NCBI RefSeq assembly: GCF_938017615.1
Contig: NZ_CALIJA010000078.1
Location: forward strand, 1-25,168
DNA: 25,168 nt
Source of the DNA: an uncultured Campylobacter sp.
GTDB lineage: Bacteria > Campylobacterota > Campylobacteria > Campylobacterales > Campylobacteraceae
Direction of reading: 5' to 3'
A model generated the notes under the pieces. It was not told the origin of the DNA. It did no database searches and saw only the letters and a program-made list of their open reading frames with translations. The position numbers and the translations under genes were made by a program. Positions within the stretch are counted from its first letter, which is position 1; each line of letters opens with the position of its first letter. Positions 1 to 6,973 of this stretch are shown here, in pieces.

Positions 1-1
1 A

Positions 2-109
2 TTTTATCGCGGCACTAGCAAAACGCCGCTCGTAAAAGTCACCAAGGCGCGAGCCATCGCCGAAAATATCGCAGAATGCGGAGCTGTGCGTAAAGTTTAT
101 AAATTTTAA
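2..109 (+). CDS. 3' end of an unidentified gene (partial)
   Basis: An open frame enters from the left edge and runs 35 codons to a TAA at 107-109. The residues visible are mostly small and basic (for example RGTSKTPLVKVTKARAIAEN) and end in KVYKF. Codon use matches the neighbouring genes, and the frame is open from the first base, so a true gene tail is likely. No domain can be recognised from this length and no function is proposed. Confidence 0.5.
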   Translation, partial: FYRGTSKTPLVKVTKARAIAENIAECGAVRKVYKF

Positions 110-308
110 AAACCGGCGCAACTACGCGAAAGCATATAAATCCACAGCTGCGCAAATTTGGCTGCTTTGCGTATACAAGCACCGAAGTACAAAAACGAGC
201 GGTTGCGCCAGGCGCGCAAAAACAGGCGGCGCGGCGAAATATTAAAACGGCGGAATATTAAAATTTAATCATTATGCGTGTATAATTCCGCAAATTTAAA
301 GGGGCGCG
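110..308. other. intergenic spacer with promoter for the exporter pair
   Basis: The spacer holds an 8-bp inverted repeat, GGCGCAAC at 115-122 and GTTGCGCC at 202-209, about 80 bases apart, and the -10 box at 281-286. No short ORF with a ribosome binding site was found. Confidence 0.5.
275..287 (+). promoter_or_regulatory. probable sigma70-type promoter, -10 box
   Basis: TATAAT at 281-286 is preceded by TGCGTG, giving an extended -10 with no clear -35, as is usual in Campylobacter. It lies 22 bases upstream of the start of the first exporter gene, with the Shine-Dalgarno-like AAAGGGG at 298-304 in between. Confidence 0.6.
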
Positions 309-1214
309 ATGAAATACAACAACTTCTTGCTGCACCATCTAAGCGTGTATTATATGCTGATGGCGTGCTTTTACAACTCTCTTACGGGCGTTTTCGCCAA
401 GCTTTTGGGTGCGCAAATTTCATCGCTTGAGGTCGTGCTCTTTCGCAATCTGCCCGGACTTCTGATCCTGCTTTATAAAATCAAGGCTCGTCCCCGCGCG
501 GCGCGCTTCGCAAACAAGAGCGGTCATCCTTTTACGCTCGCGTTTCGCGGCATTATCGGGATTTTGGGGCTGATGGTATTTTTTTATAACATCGCTAACA
601 TCAGCCTCGGCGAGGCATTTACCTTTCAAAAAACGGCACCCATTTGGACGGCGATCATTGCGTACTTTACCCTCGGCGAAAAATTCGGCGCGATGGGCTG
701 GTTCTCGGTCTGTCTCGGATTTGCGGGCATCGTTTTAGTAATTCAGCCGCAGTTTGGCTTGCAGCCGAGCGATATTTTTGGAATTTTAAGCGGATTATTC
801 GCCGCGATGGCGCTTACCTCCGTGCGCGGGCTACGTAAATACTATAGCTCCGATACGATCATCCTCTCTGCGCTTCTTGCCGGTACGCTGATGCCCGTAG
901 CGCTTATGATCGCGGCGGAATTTATAGACGCGCCCGCGCTGAGCTTTATGCTTTGCAAATTTAAAATTCCAAACGCGCAGGGCTGGCTCTTTGCCGTGCT
1001 TCTGGGGCTGCTGGGGCTGTTTTATCAAACCTACGTCACCAAGGCCTACGCCGCGACGCGCAAAGCGGGCATAGTAGCTACGATCAGCTACACAGACATC
1101 ATCTTTTCGACGCTATTTGGGCTGCTGCTAGGCGACGCCCTGCCCGGTTTCATGGCGCTTTCGGGCATGGCACTCATCATCGTCGCGGGCACACTTGTGG
1201 CGAACCGAAAGTAG
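309..1214 (+). CDS. EamA/DMT-family transporter, first tandem copy
   Basis: A 301-residue integral membrane protein with about ten hydrophobic segments and two internal halves, which is the usual size and build of the drug/metabolite transporter (EamA, 10-TMS) family. The segment around FRGIIGILG and EAFTFQKTAPIWTA matches the first EamA repeat, and the C-terminal half (RKAGIVATISYTDIIFSTLFG) the second. The substrate cannot be read from the sequence; relatives export amino acids, nucleosides or other small metabolites across the inner membrane. The ATG at 309 follows AAAGGGG and a good -10 box. Only 6 bases separate it from a close paralogue, so the two are probably cotranscribed. Confidence 0.85.
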   Translation: MKYNNFLLHHLSVYYMLMACFYNSLTGVFAKLLGAQISSLEVVLFRNLPGLLILLYKIKARPRAARFANKSGHPFTLAFRGIIGILGLMVFFYNIANISLGEAFTFQKTAPIWTAIIAYFTLGEKFGAMGWFSVCLGFAGIVLVIQPQFGLQPSDIFGILSGLFAAMALTSVRGLRKYYSSDTIILSALLAGTLMPVALMIAAEFIDAPALSFMLCKFKIPNAQGWLFAVLLGLLGLFYQTYVTKAYAATRKAGIVATISYTDIIFSTLFGLLLGDALPGFMALSGMALIIVAGTLVANRK

Positions 1215-1220
1215 CGTGCG

Positions 1221-2153
1221 ATGAAACAAAAATTCTACTCCGCGTTTTGGCTGAAACATCTTGGCGTTTACTATATGCTCGTAGCGAGCTTTTATTTCGC
1301 GTTAAACGGCGCGCTAGCCAAAGTCATGGCGGAGCGGATGAGTAGCGCCGAGATCGTATTTTTCCGCAACGTCGTAGGCATCGCGATCGTGCTATTTTCG
1401 CTACGGCGGATAAAAAACCTGGGGCCGGGCGGTAAGCCGTGGCTGCTCGCGTTTCGCGGCTTTATCGGCAGCTGCGGGATCTTAGCGACCTTTTACAACA
1501 TCGCTCACATCGATCTTGGCACCGCTTTTACCTTCCAAAAGACGGCGCCCATTTTCACCGCGCTATTTTCGGCGTTTTTCTTAGGCGAAAAGCTAAGCTC
1601 GCGTGGCTGGTTTGCGATACTGCTCGGATTTGGCGGAATTTTACTCGTCGTGCGCCCGCACATCGGCATCAGCGTAACCGATGCAGTGGGAATTTTCGGC
1701 GGCATGTGCGCGGGGCTTGCATACACGAGCGTGCGCGAGCTTCGCAAACACTACGCCACCAACATCATCGTGCTGGTTTTTGTCTCATCCGCGACCTTTC
1801 TAAGTGCTGCGATGATGATAACGGGCTGGGTGCTTGAAGGTAGCGAGGTCAAAATTTTAGGGCTTTTCGGCGGGGCGGATTTGGCGAGGCTTGCTTACTT
1901 CAACCCGCCAAGCCTTTTTGGCTGGGTGCTAGTGGCGCTTCTGGGCGTCAGCGGTATCTACTTTCAAATTTACATGACGCGCGCTTACGCCGCTTCGCGC
2001 AAAGCTGGCATCGTCGCCGCGATCAGCTACAGCGACATCTTATTTAGCATGGCGCTCGGCATTATGCTAGGCGATCATCTGCCCGGTCCAATCGTGCTAG
2101 CGGGCATCGCGGTGGTAATTTTAAGCGGAATTCTAATCGCCCGTGAGCGCTAA
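1221..2153 (+). CDS. EamA/DMT-family transporter, second tandem copy
   Basis: A 310-residue paralogue of the preceding gene. Both start with a KHLGVYYMLVASFY-like segment and share the FRGFIGS, FTFQKTAPIF and SRKAGIVAAISYSDILFS stretches, so they arose by tandem duplication and then diverged. About ten membrane segments are predicted by eye. The start has little Shine-Dalgarno signal, which fits translational coupling across the 6-base gap. The main difference is an insertion in the middle (about residues 205-230, EGSEVKILGLFGGADLARL) before transmembrane segment 7. The pair could act singly or as a heteromer; the sequence does not decide this. Confidence 0.85.
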   Translation: MKQKFYSAFWLKHLGVYYMLVASFYFALNGALAKVMAERMSSAEIVFFRNVVGIAIVLFSLRRIKNLGPGGKPWLLAFRGFIGSCGILATFYNIAHIDLGTAFTFQKTAPIFTALFSAFFLGEKLSSRGWFAILLGFGGILLVVRPHIGISVTDAVGIFGGMCAGLAYTSVRELRKHYATNIIVLVFVSSATFLSAAMMITGWVLEGSEVKILGLFGGADLARLAYFNPPSLFGWVLVALLGVSGIYFQIYMTRAYAASRKAGIVAAISYSDILFSMALGIMLGDHLPGPIVLAGIAVVILSGILIARER

Positions 2154-2179
2154 ATTTAAATTTAAAACCGATTCAAACG

Positions 2180-2209
2180 CGGTGCGAGACTAAATTTAAA
2201 TACGCACCG
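2180..2209 (+). terminator. hairpin after the exporter pair
   Basis: CGGTGCG at 2180-2186 and CGCACCG at 2203-2209 form a perfect 7-bp stem around a 16-base AT-rich loop. There is no following T-run, so it is either a weak or Rho-assisted terminator or an mRNA-end stabiliser. Confidence 0.35.
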
Positions 2210-2225
2210 AGCCCGTGCCAAATTT

Positions 2226-2239
2226 CAGCGATATAAAAG
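2226..2239 (+). promoter_or_regulatory. possible -10 box upstream of the activator/DCCP genes
   Basis: TATAAA at 2232-2237, preceded by CAGCGA, lies about 55 bases before the activator ATG. It is weaker than the other -10 boxes in the window but is the only candidate in the 138-base gap. Confidence 0.35.
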
Positions 2240-2291
2240 TCTTAAAAAGCTAAGATTGCGATAAAGTTCTACGGCGTAGAAATATTTTTCG

Positions 2292-3083
2292 ATGGATTTA
2301 AATTTTATGCATTTTATCGGTATCGACATCGGTTCGACCTCATCAAAGGTCGCCGTTATGAACGAACGCGGCAAATTTTGCGAGCTGTTTTTGCTACCTA
2401 GCGGCTTTAGCGCGGTCAAAGTCGCGCGGCAGATCAAGCAAAATTTAGAGCAAAAAGGCTACGCAGGGGGCTTCGTAACGGCTACGGGCTACGGACGCGT
2501 CAGCGTAGACTACGCACAGCTTAGCATGAGCGAAATTTTATGCCATGGCCTTGGGGCGCACTTTTTGTTCGAGAAAGACTGCACCGTCATCGACGTGGGC
2601 GGGCAGGACACCAAGGCTATCAAAATAGAAGGTGGCAAGCCTACGGACTTCATCATGAACGACAAATGCTCGGCCGGCACGGGCAAATTTTTAGAGATCA
2701 GCGCGGGGCGTTTGGGCCTCGATCTGAGCGAAATTTACAAAACCGCCCGCAAAAATCCCGCGATCAAACTAAGCTCAACCTGCACTGTTTTTGCCGAGAG
2801 CGAGATCGTCTCGCTAAGCGCAAACGGAGCCGAAACGAGCGAGATCGCCTACGCCATCGTGGACTCCTCGGCGCACAAGGTCGCCTCTCTCATCAAACGG
2901 CTGGAAAATCAAATTTATTTTTTAAGCGGCGGGCTTAGCAACGTGCCGCTATTTAAACAGCTTCTAGGCGAGCATCTGGGGGCTGAAATTTTTACTCACG
3001 AAAACGCGATCTACTGCGGCGCGATGGGCGCTTCGCTTATCGGCGCACGCAAAGCAAATGAAATTTCAAAGGAGACGAGATGA
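2292..3083 (+). CDS. yjiL: BadF/HgdC-type ATP-dependent [4Fe-4S] activator (YjiL-like)
   Basis: A 263-residue member of the ASKHA ATPase family (BadF/BadG/BcrA/BcrD, HgdC). The phosphate-1 motif GIDIGSTSSK (residues 10-19) and the DVGGQDTKAI motif (101-110) are intact. The two cysteines that in HgdC hold one [4Fe-4S] cluster between two subunits are present: C126 in NDKCSAGTGKF and C164 in STCTVFAES. Such proteins use ATP to push one low-potential electron into a dehydratase or a double-cubane partner, and the partner gene starts 4 bases before this stop. Neither ATG (2292 or 2307) has a good Shine-Dalgarno site; MHFIGIDIG at 2307 would be the shorter start. It most resembles E. coli YjiL in pairing and length. 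It acts in the cytoplasm. Confidence 0.9.
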   Translation: MDLNFMHFIGIDIGSTSSKVAVMNERGKFCELFLLPSGFSAVKVARQIKQNLEQKGYAGGFVTATGYGRVSVDYAQLSMSEILCHGLGAHFLFEKDCTVIDVGGQDTKAIKIEGGKPTDFIMNDKCSAGTGKFLEISAGRLGLDLSEIYKTARKNPAIKLSSTCTVFAESEIVSLSANGAETSEIAYAIVDSSAHKVASLIKRLENQIYFLSGGLSNVPLFKQLLGEHLGAEIFTHENAIYCGAMGASLIGARKANEISKETR

Positions 3084-4189
3084 AGATGGATTTTGACGCG
3101 CTTAAAAAGCGCAACGCAATGGCTCTGCACGATCTAAAAGAGCAAGGCAAACACGTAGTGGGAATGTTTTGCACCTATTCGCCAAAGGAGCTCATTTACG
3201 CCGCAGGCGCCGTGCCGGTTGGGCTTTGCGCCTATGACGAAAGCCCGATAGACGCCGCTCATGCCGAGCTTCCGCGTAATCTTTGCCCGCTAATAAAGGC
3301 AAGCTACGGCTATGCAGTTACTAAAAAATGCCCCTATATGAACGCCAGCGATCTCGTCATAGGCGAAACGACCTGCGACGGCAAGAAAAAGATGTATGAG
3401 CTGCTGGCAAAACATAAGGACGTCCACGTGCTGCAACTACCGAATATGACCGGTGGCAAGAGCTTGGAGCTTTTTACCGACGAGCTTAGAGAATTTCGCA
3501 AAGTTTTAGAACAAAAATTTGATACGAAAATCACCGATGAAGCACTGCTCGATGCGGTGCAAATTTACAACGAAGAGCGCAAGGTAATGTTGGAACTTTT
3601 AGAGCTTGGCAAACTAAATCCGATGCCGGTAGCGGGCAGCGAAATTCATCAAATTTCATTTGCGAGCGACTTCATATACGATAAACGCGAAAAGCTTAAG
3701 ATGATACGCGCCTACATAGCCGCCGCGAAGGAGATGACGCCGCCGAAAACTCGCAAAAAGCGGATCATTATCACAGGCTGTCCAAGCGGAGGCGTGTATG
3801 AAAAGGTTATCAAGCAGATAGAGGAGCTGGGCGCGGACGTGGTAGCCTTTGAAAACTGCTCCGGCACCAAAGGCTATCAAAACCAAGTGCAAACGAAGGG
3901 CGATCTGGTCGCAAATATCGCCGAACGCTACCTCAAAATCCCCTGTTCGGTGATGTATCAAAACGACGCCAGAGGCGATATTATAAAGGAATTTATCCAC
4001 GAGTATCAAGCGGACGGCGTCGTTGATGTCGTGTTAAGCGGCTGTCACACCTACGCGATCGAGACAAACAAAATAAAGGAGGCAAGCAAAGAAGCGGGAG
4101 TAAGCTATATGAGTCTGGAGACTGACTACTCCAAACAGGACGTTGGGCAAATTCGAACGCGCCTAGAGGCGTTTATAGAACTGCTTTAA
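3080..4189 (+). CDS. yjiM: 2-hydroxyacyl-CoA dehydratase family protein, YjiM / double-cubane-cluster-like
   Basis: A 369-residue protein of the HgdB/FldC/BcrC fold family. It closely resembles E. coli YjiM: ELPRNLCPLIK (63-73), DLVIGETTCDGKKKMYE (91-107), IITGCPSGG (230-238) and ETDYSKQDVGQ (347-357). Nine cysteines (C31, C50, C69, C84, C99, C234, C260, C289, C322) include the positions typical of cluster ligands. True dehydratases need two different subunits; here a single subunit is paired with a single activator, which is the arrangement of double-cubane-cluster protein (DCCP) with its reductase, known to hold an [Fe8S9] cluster and to reduce small molecules such as acetylene. The physiological substrate is unknown. 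The ATG overlaps the activator stop by 4 bases, so the two are translationally coupled. Assignment to the DCCP-like group is inference from gene content. Confidence 0.88.
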   Translation: MKMDFDALKKRNAMALHDLKEQGKHVVGMFCTYSPKELIYAAGAVPVGLCAYDESPIDAAHAELPRNLCPLIKASYGYAVTKKCPYMNASDLVIGETTCDGKKKMYELLAKHKDVHVLQLPNMTGGKSLELFTDELREFRKVLEQKFDTKITDEALLDAVQIYNEERKVMLELLELGKLNPMPVAGSEIHQISFASDFIYDKREKLKMIRAYIAAAKEMTPPKTRKKRIIITGCPSGGVYEKVIKQIEELGADVVAFENCSGTKGYQNQVQTKGDLVANIAERYLKIPCSVMYQNDARGDIIKEFIHEYQADGVVDVVLSGCHTYAIETNKIKEASKEAGVSYMSLETDYSKQDVGQIRTRLEAFIELL

Positions 4190-4257
4190 GCGGGTAGCTC
4201 GAAATTTTAAAATAAAGAGCTTTGTAAATTTAACAATCCAAAGAAAGGAGAGATTGC

Positions 4258-5115
4258 ATGAAATTTAAAGAGATAGACGCATCTCGTCGCGGCTTTTTAA
4301 AAGGAGCTTTGGCAGCGGCAGCCATCGCCGGACCCGAATCGATGCTCGCCGGCTTCACGCCGTTTAAGCCTGATTCGCTGCAGGTTTGGTCGTGCGGAGG
4401 ACTGTCCGAAGCTTTTGCGCAGATAAACGCAGCATACGAGTCCAAAACGGGGCATAATATCCAGTACACCGGCGCCTTTGCGGGTGCGCTCGGAAAGTCG
4501 CTGCTAGCCTTGCAGGGCAAGACGGAGGTTTTCGGCGCCCGCGTTTTGGAGCTAAGCCAAAAACTACGCAAGGCTGGCCTTAGCCTTCGCTTTAGACCGC
4601 TATGTTTTACCGACTACGTTTTAGTAGTGCCGAAGGGAAATCCCGCGGGCATTCGCGATCTGAAGGATCTAGCGGAACCCGGCGTGCGGGTGATGCTGCC
4701 GCTAAGGGCTTCGCCTCCGGGTAGCGGACCGGTAAAGGGAATTTTGAAAAATTCAGGTCTCACAGGGCCCGTTATGAAAAATATGGTCGCCAACGGAGCG
4801 TGCGTAATCACCATGATGTGCGATCTCGTAGACGGCAAGGGTGATGCGTCCATCATCGAAAAACGCCTAACGACGCACGATAGATTTAAAGACAAAATCG
4901 AATACATGCCTATCGACGAGAAACTCATCCCGCCGGGACCGCTTACCTTTACGCTAAATATCATGAAATACGTAAAAGACGAGAAGCTTGCCGATGACTT
5001 TGCGGACTTCGTCTGCTCGGACGGGCAGGAAATTTTCGAGCGGCACGGCTTTACCTCCATCCATTCGGCACGCGGGCTTGAACTCATAGAAAGGTTTGGT
5101 GTAAAAGATGTTTAG
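4258..5115 (+). CDS. Tat-exported ModA-like periplasmic substrate-binding protein
   Basis: A 285-residue type-2 periplasmic binding protein. The N-terminus carries a textbook twin-arginine signal, SRRGFLKG (9-16), followed by an Ala-rich segment. LQVWSCGGLSEAF, the central DYVLVVPKGNPAGIRDLKDLA and the final DDFADFVCSDGQEIFERHGF match the ModA/WtpA molybdate- and tungstate-binding layout, but the oxyanion ligands cannot be confirmed by eye. A strong AAAGGAG precedes the ATG. No ModB or ModC gene is present in the window, and the next gene encodes an Fe-S membrane protein with which it overlaps by 8 bases. It may therefore be a sensor, a delivery protein or a partner of a distant ABC transporter. 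Tat export implies folding in the cytoplasm before secretion, unusual for a plain binding protein. Confidence 0.75.
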   Translation: MKFKEIDASRRGFLKGALAAAAIAGPESMLAGFTPFKPDSLQVWSCGGLSEAFAQINAAYESKTGHNIQYTGAFAGALGKSLLALQGKTEVFGARVLELSQKLRKAGLSLRFRPLCFTDYVLVVPKGNPAGIRDLKDLAEPGVRVMLPLRASPPGSGPVKGILKNSGLTGPVMKNMVANGACVITMMCDLVDGKGDASIIEKRLTTHDRFKDKIEYMPIDEKLIPPGPLTFTLNIMKYVKDEKLADDFADFVCSDGQEIFERHGFTSIHSARGLELIERFGVKDV

Positions 5116-5884
5116 TATAGTAAATATGGCAAAGATGAAAAAAGTCTCTAGACTAACTAAAATTCGTCGTTTGGTGCAGCTGATTTTTATAGGCGCGATC
5201 GGGCAATGGGCGTATTACGGGATTTTTAGATGCCCATTTATCGTGCCTTTCGTAAACTGCCAATCCTGCCCGATCGTCACGTGTTGGGGGCGGATCGCGA
5301 CCGTATTTTTTGGATTTTGGCTGTTTATACCCGTGCTGGTTATTTTCCTCGGGCGCGCGTTTTGCGGCTGGCTTTGCCCGGGCGGATTCGTAAATCAAAT
5401 GCTCGGCAAATTTGCCGCTTTTAAGCTCAAGCTAAAAAATAACAGGAAGCTACGATATGCGCAAATAGGCATGGTTCTAGCCGTTTTGCTTAGCGCCGGC
5501 GTCTATTTTATCTACGGCAATCCTCGCGTCATGATCCCTATCCGCACCAGCGACGAGTATCTCAACGCCGTTATCATGTCCTTTAAATTTTCCGACTGGT
5601 ACTGGACGGTTCGCACCGCCGTCGTCGTGGCCCTCATCGCCGCATCCTTGATCGTCGCAAATTTATGGTGCCGCTTCGCCTGTCCTAGCGGCGGCATAAT
5701 GGAGCTGCTGCGTAAAATTTCAATATTTCGCATTTATAAAACAGACGCCTGCGATAACTGCAACGCCTGCTTGCGCAAATGCGAAATGGGCACTAGGCCC
5801 GACGAGATGAACTGCACGAACTGCGGCGATTGTATGGACGTTTGCCACGCGGACGCCATAAAATTCGGAAGGAAAAAAGATTGA
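5108..5884 (+). CDS. NapH/NosR-like membrane polyferredoxin
   Basis: A 258-residue inner-membrane protein with four to five hydrophobic segments and four Cys-rich motifs. FCGWLCP (C86, C90) and WCRFACP (C188, C192) are the CxxxCP pairs of the NapH/NosR/RdxA family. The C-terminus has two ferredoxin motifs, CDNCNACLRKC (215-225) and CTNCGDCMDVC (236-246), which should hold two [4Fe-4S] clusters on the cytoplasmic side. Such proteins move electrons between quinol or periplasmic donors and Fe-S acceptors. Its start overlaps the ModA-like gene by 8 bases, and its TGA overlaps the NifB ATG by one base, so all three are one translational unit. The obvious inferred role is electron supply to NifB or to the YjiL/YjiM pair. 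An internal start at 5126 (MAKMKK) is possible. Confidence 0.85.
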   Translation: MFSIVNMAKMKKVSRLTKIRRLVQLIFIGAIGQWAYYGIFRCPFIVPFVNCQSCPIVTCWGRIATVFFGFWLFIPVLVIFLGRAFCGWLCPGGFVNQMLGKFAAFKLKLKNNRKLRYAQIGMVLAVLLSAGVYFIYGNPRVMIPIRTSDEYLNAVIMSFKFSDWYWTVRTAVVVALIAASLIVANLWCRFACPSGGIMELLRKISIFRIYKTDACDNCNACLRKCEMGTRPDEMNCTNCGDCMDVCHADAIKFGRKKD

Positions 5885-6711
5885 TGAATTTTTTCGCCAA
5901 ACCCTCCTTCGACAACCACCCCTGCTTTAGCAAAAAAGCGTCCGCCGCCTACGGGCGCGTGCACCTTCCCGTAGCGCCGCATTGCAATATCCAATGCAAT
6001 TTTTGCAACCGCATCTACGACTGCGCTAACGAAAATCGCCCCGGCGTAACGGGGAGGGTGCAAAGCCCGGATGAGGCCGTGGAATACGTGGAAAATCTAT
6101 TTAAATTTAGACAAGATATCTCGGTCATCGGTATCGCAGGGCCCGGAGATCCTATGTGCGATGCCGATAAGACTCTAGCGACTTTTGAAAAATGCAAAGC
6201 CCGTTTCCCTCGCGCCCTACTTTGCCTATCCACAAACGGCCTATCTTTGCCCGAGCATGTGGATGATATCGTGCGCATCGGCGTGAGCCACGTGACGGTG
6301 ACCGTTAATGCCGTAACGCCGGGCGTAGGCGGCAAAATTTATGCGTGGGTGCGCCACAAAAACAAAATTTACCACGGCGAAGAGGGCGCTAGAATTCTTG
6401 GGGAGCGCCAAGAGGAAGGGATCCGCAAGCTAAAAGAAGCCCGCATGATCGTAAAGATCAATACGGTCGTAATCCCCGGCGTTAATATGGATCACATACC
6501 ACATATCGCAAAAAAGGCCAAAGAGTGGCAAGCCGATATCATGAACTGTATGGCGATGATCCCCGTGCATGATACCCCTTTTGCAAATATCAAATCGCCC
6601 TCAAACGAAGAAATTCGCAGTATGCGAAAGCTAATCGGCGGCTCAATGGCGCAGATGACTCACTGCAGCAGATGCCGCGCCGACGCATGCGGCAAGCTTT
6701 GCGAGAAATGA
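5884..6711 (+). CDS. nifB: NifB-type radical SAM protein (stand-alone core)
   Basis: From the ATG at 5884 the product is 275 residues. The radical SAM motif CNIQCNFC (C34, C38, C41) sits in the NifB signature PVAPHCNIQCNFCNRIYDCA, followed by NENRPGV. Other NifB marks are HPCFS (12-16), GIAGPGDP (83-90), LCLSTNGL (113-120), HVTVTVNAV (136-144), KIYAWVR (151-157), VKINTVVIPGVN (190-201) and the C-terminal HCSRCRADACG (260-270). NifB fuses two [4Fe-4S] units with a SAM-derived carbide into the [Fe8S9C] precursor of nitrogenase cofactors. There is no NifX domain, as in short archaeal-type NifB. No nifHDKEN genes are seen here. An upstream in-frame ATG at 5830 lies deep in the previous gene and was rejected, because the TGATGA coupling at 5882-5887 marks the start. 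A terminator follows immediately. Confidence 0.88.
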   Translation: MNFFAKPSFDNHPCFSKKASAAYGRVHLPVAPHCNIQCNFCNRIYDCANENRPGVTGRVQSPDEAVEYVENLFKFRQDISVIGIAGPGDPMCDADKTLATFEKCKARFPRALLCLSTNGLSLPEHVDDIVRIGVSHVTVTVNAVTPGVGGKIYAWVRHKNKIYHGEEGARILGERQEEGIRKLKEARMIVKINTVVIPGVNMDHIPHIAKKAKEWQADIMNCMAMIPVHDTPFANIKSPSNEEIRSMRKLIGGSMAQMTHCSRCRADACGKLCEK

Positions 6712-6733
6712 AGACCTGCTTTGCGGGTCTTTT
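6712..6733 (+). terminator. Rho-independent terminator after nifB
   Basis: AGACCTGC (6712-6719) pairs with GCGGGTCT (6723-6730) with one G-T wobble, loop TTT, followed by TTTT. It begins right after the nifB stop and closes the operon. Confidence 0.8.
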
Positions 6734-6822
6734 ATCCGGCTTAGAATACACTCTCATAGCGAACGTAAAATTTTATGTAAAGATTTAAATTTAAAATTTG
6801 TCTAAATTTAGAACTAGCAAGC

Positions 6823-6840
6823 AGCCGATAAGCGGCTTTT
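6823..6840 (+). terminator. second terminator-like hairpin
   Basis: AGCCG (6823-6827) and CGGCT (6833-6837) with loop ATAAG are followed by TTTT. The stem is short; it may be a back-up terminator before the flavoprotein promoter. Confidence 0.45.
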
Positions 6841-6906
6841 TGGCGGCGACGCTTTCTAAAAATTTAAAAACAATTTTTAAATAATATTATTTTGCTTTTA
6901 TTTAAC

Positions 6907-6919
6907 TTTGGGTATAATT
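6907..6919 (+). promoter_or_regulatory. promoter of the periplasmic flavoprotein operon
   Basis: TATAAT at 6913-6918, preceded by TTTGGG and a T-rich stretch with an AATAATATTATTTT run upstream, is a strong Campylobacter-type promoter. It sits 56 bases before the ATG at 6974, whose Shine-Dalgarno site is AAGGAG. Confidence 0.7.
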
Positions 6920-6973
6920 CTCCCAAAATTAGGCATCAAAAAAACCGTATAACGGTAAAATAAAGGAGACATC

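Noticed and set aside
2152..2200. Repeated AAATTT words as a specific regulatory array
   Set aside because: The word is abundant in all spacers of the window, so it reflects genome-wide composition rather than a local site.
5830..5883. In-frame ATG that would lengthen NifB by 18 residues
   Set aside because: It lies inside the ferredoxin motif region of the preceding gene; the TGATGA coupling at 5882-5887 and the NifB N-terminus fit the start at 5884.
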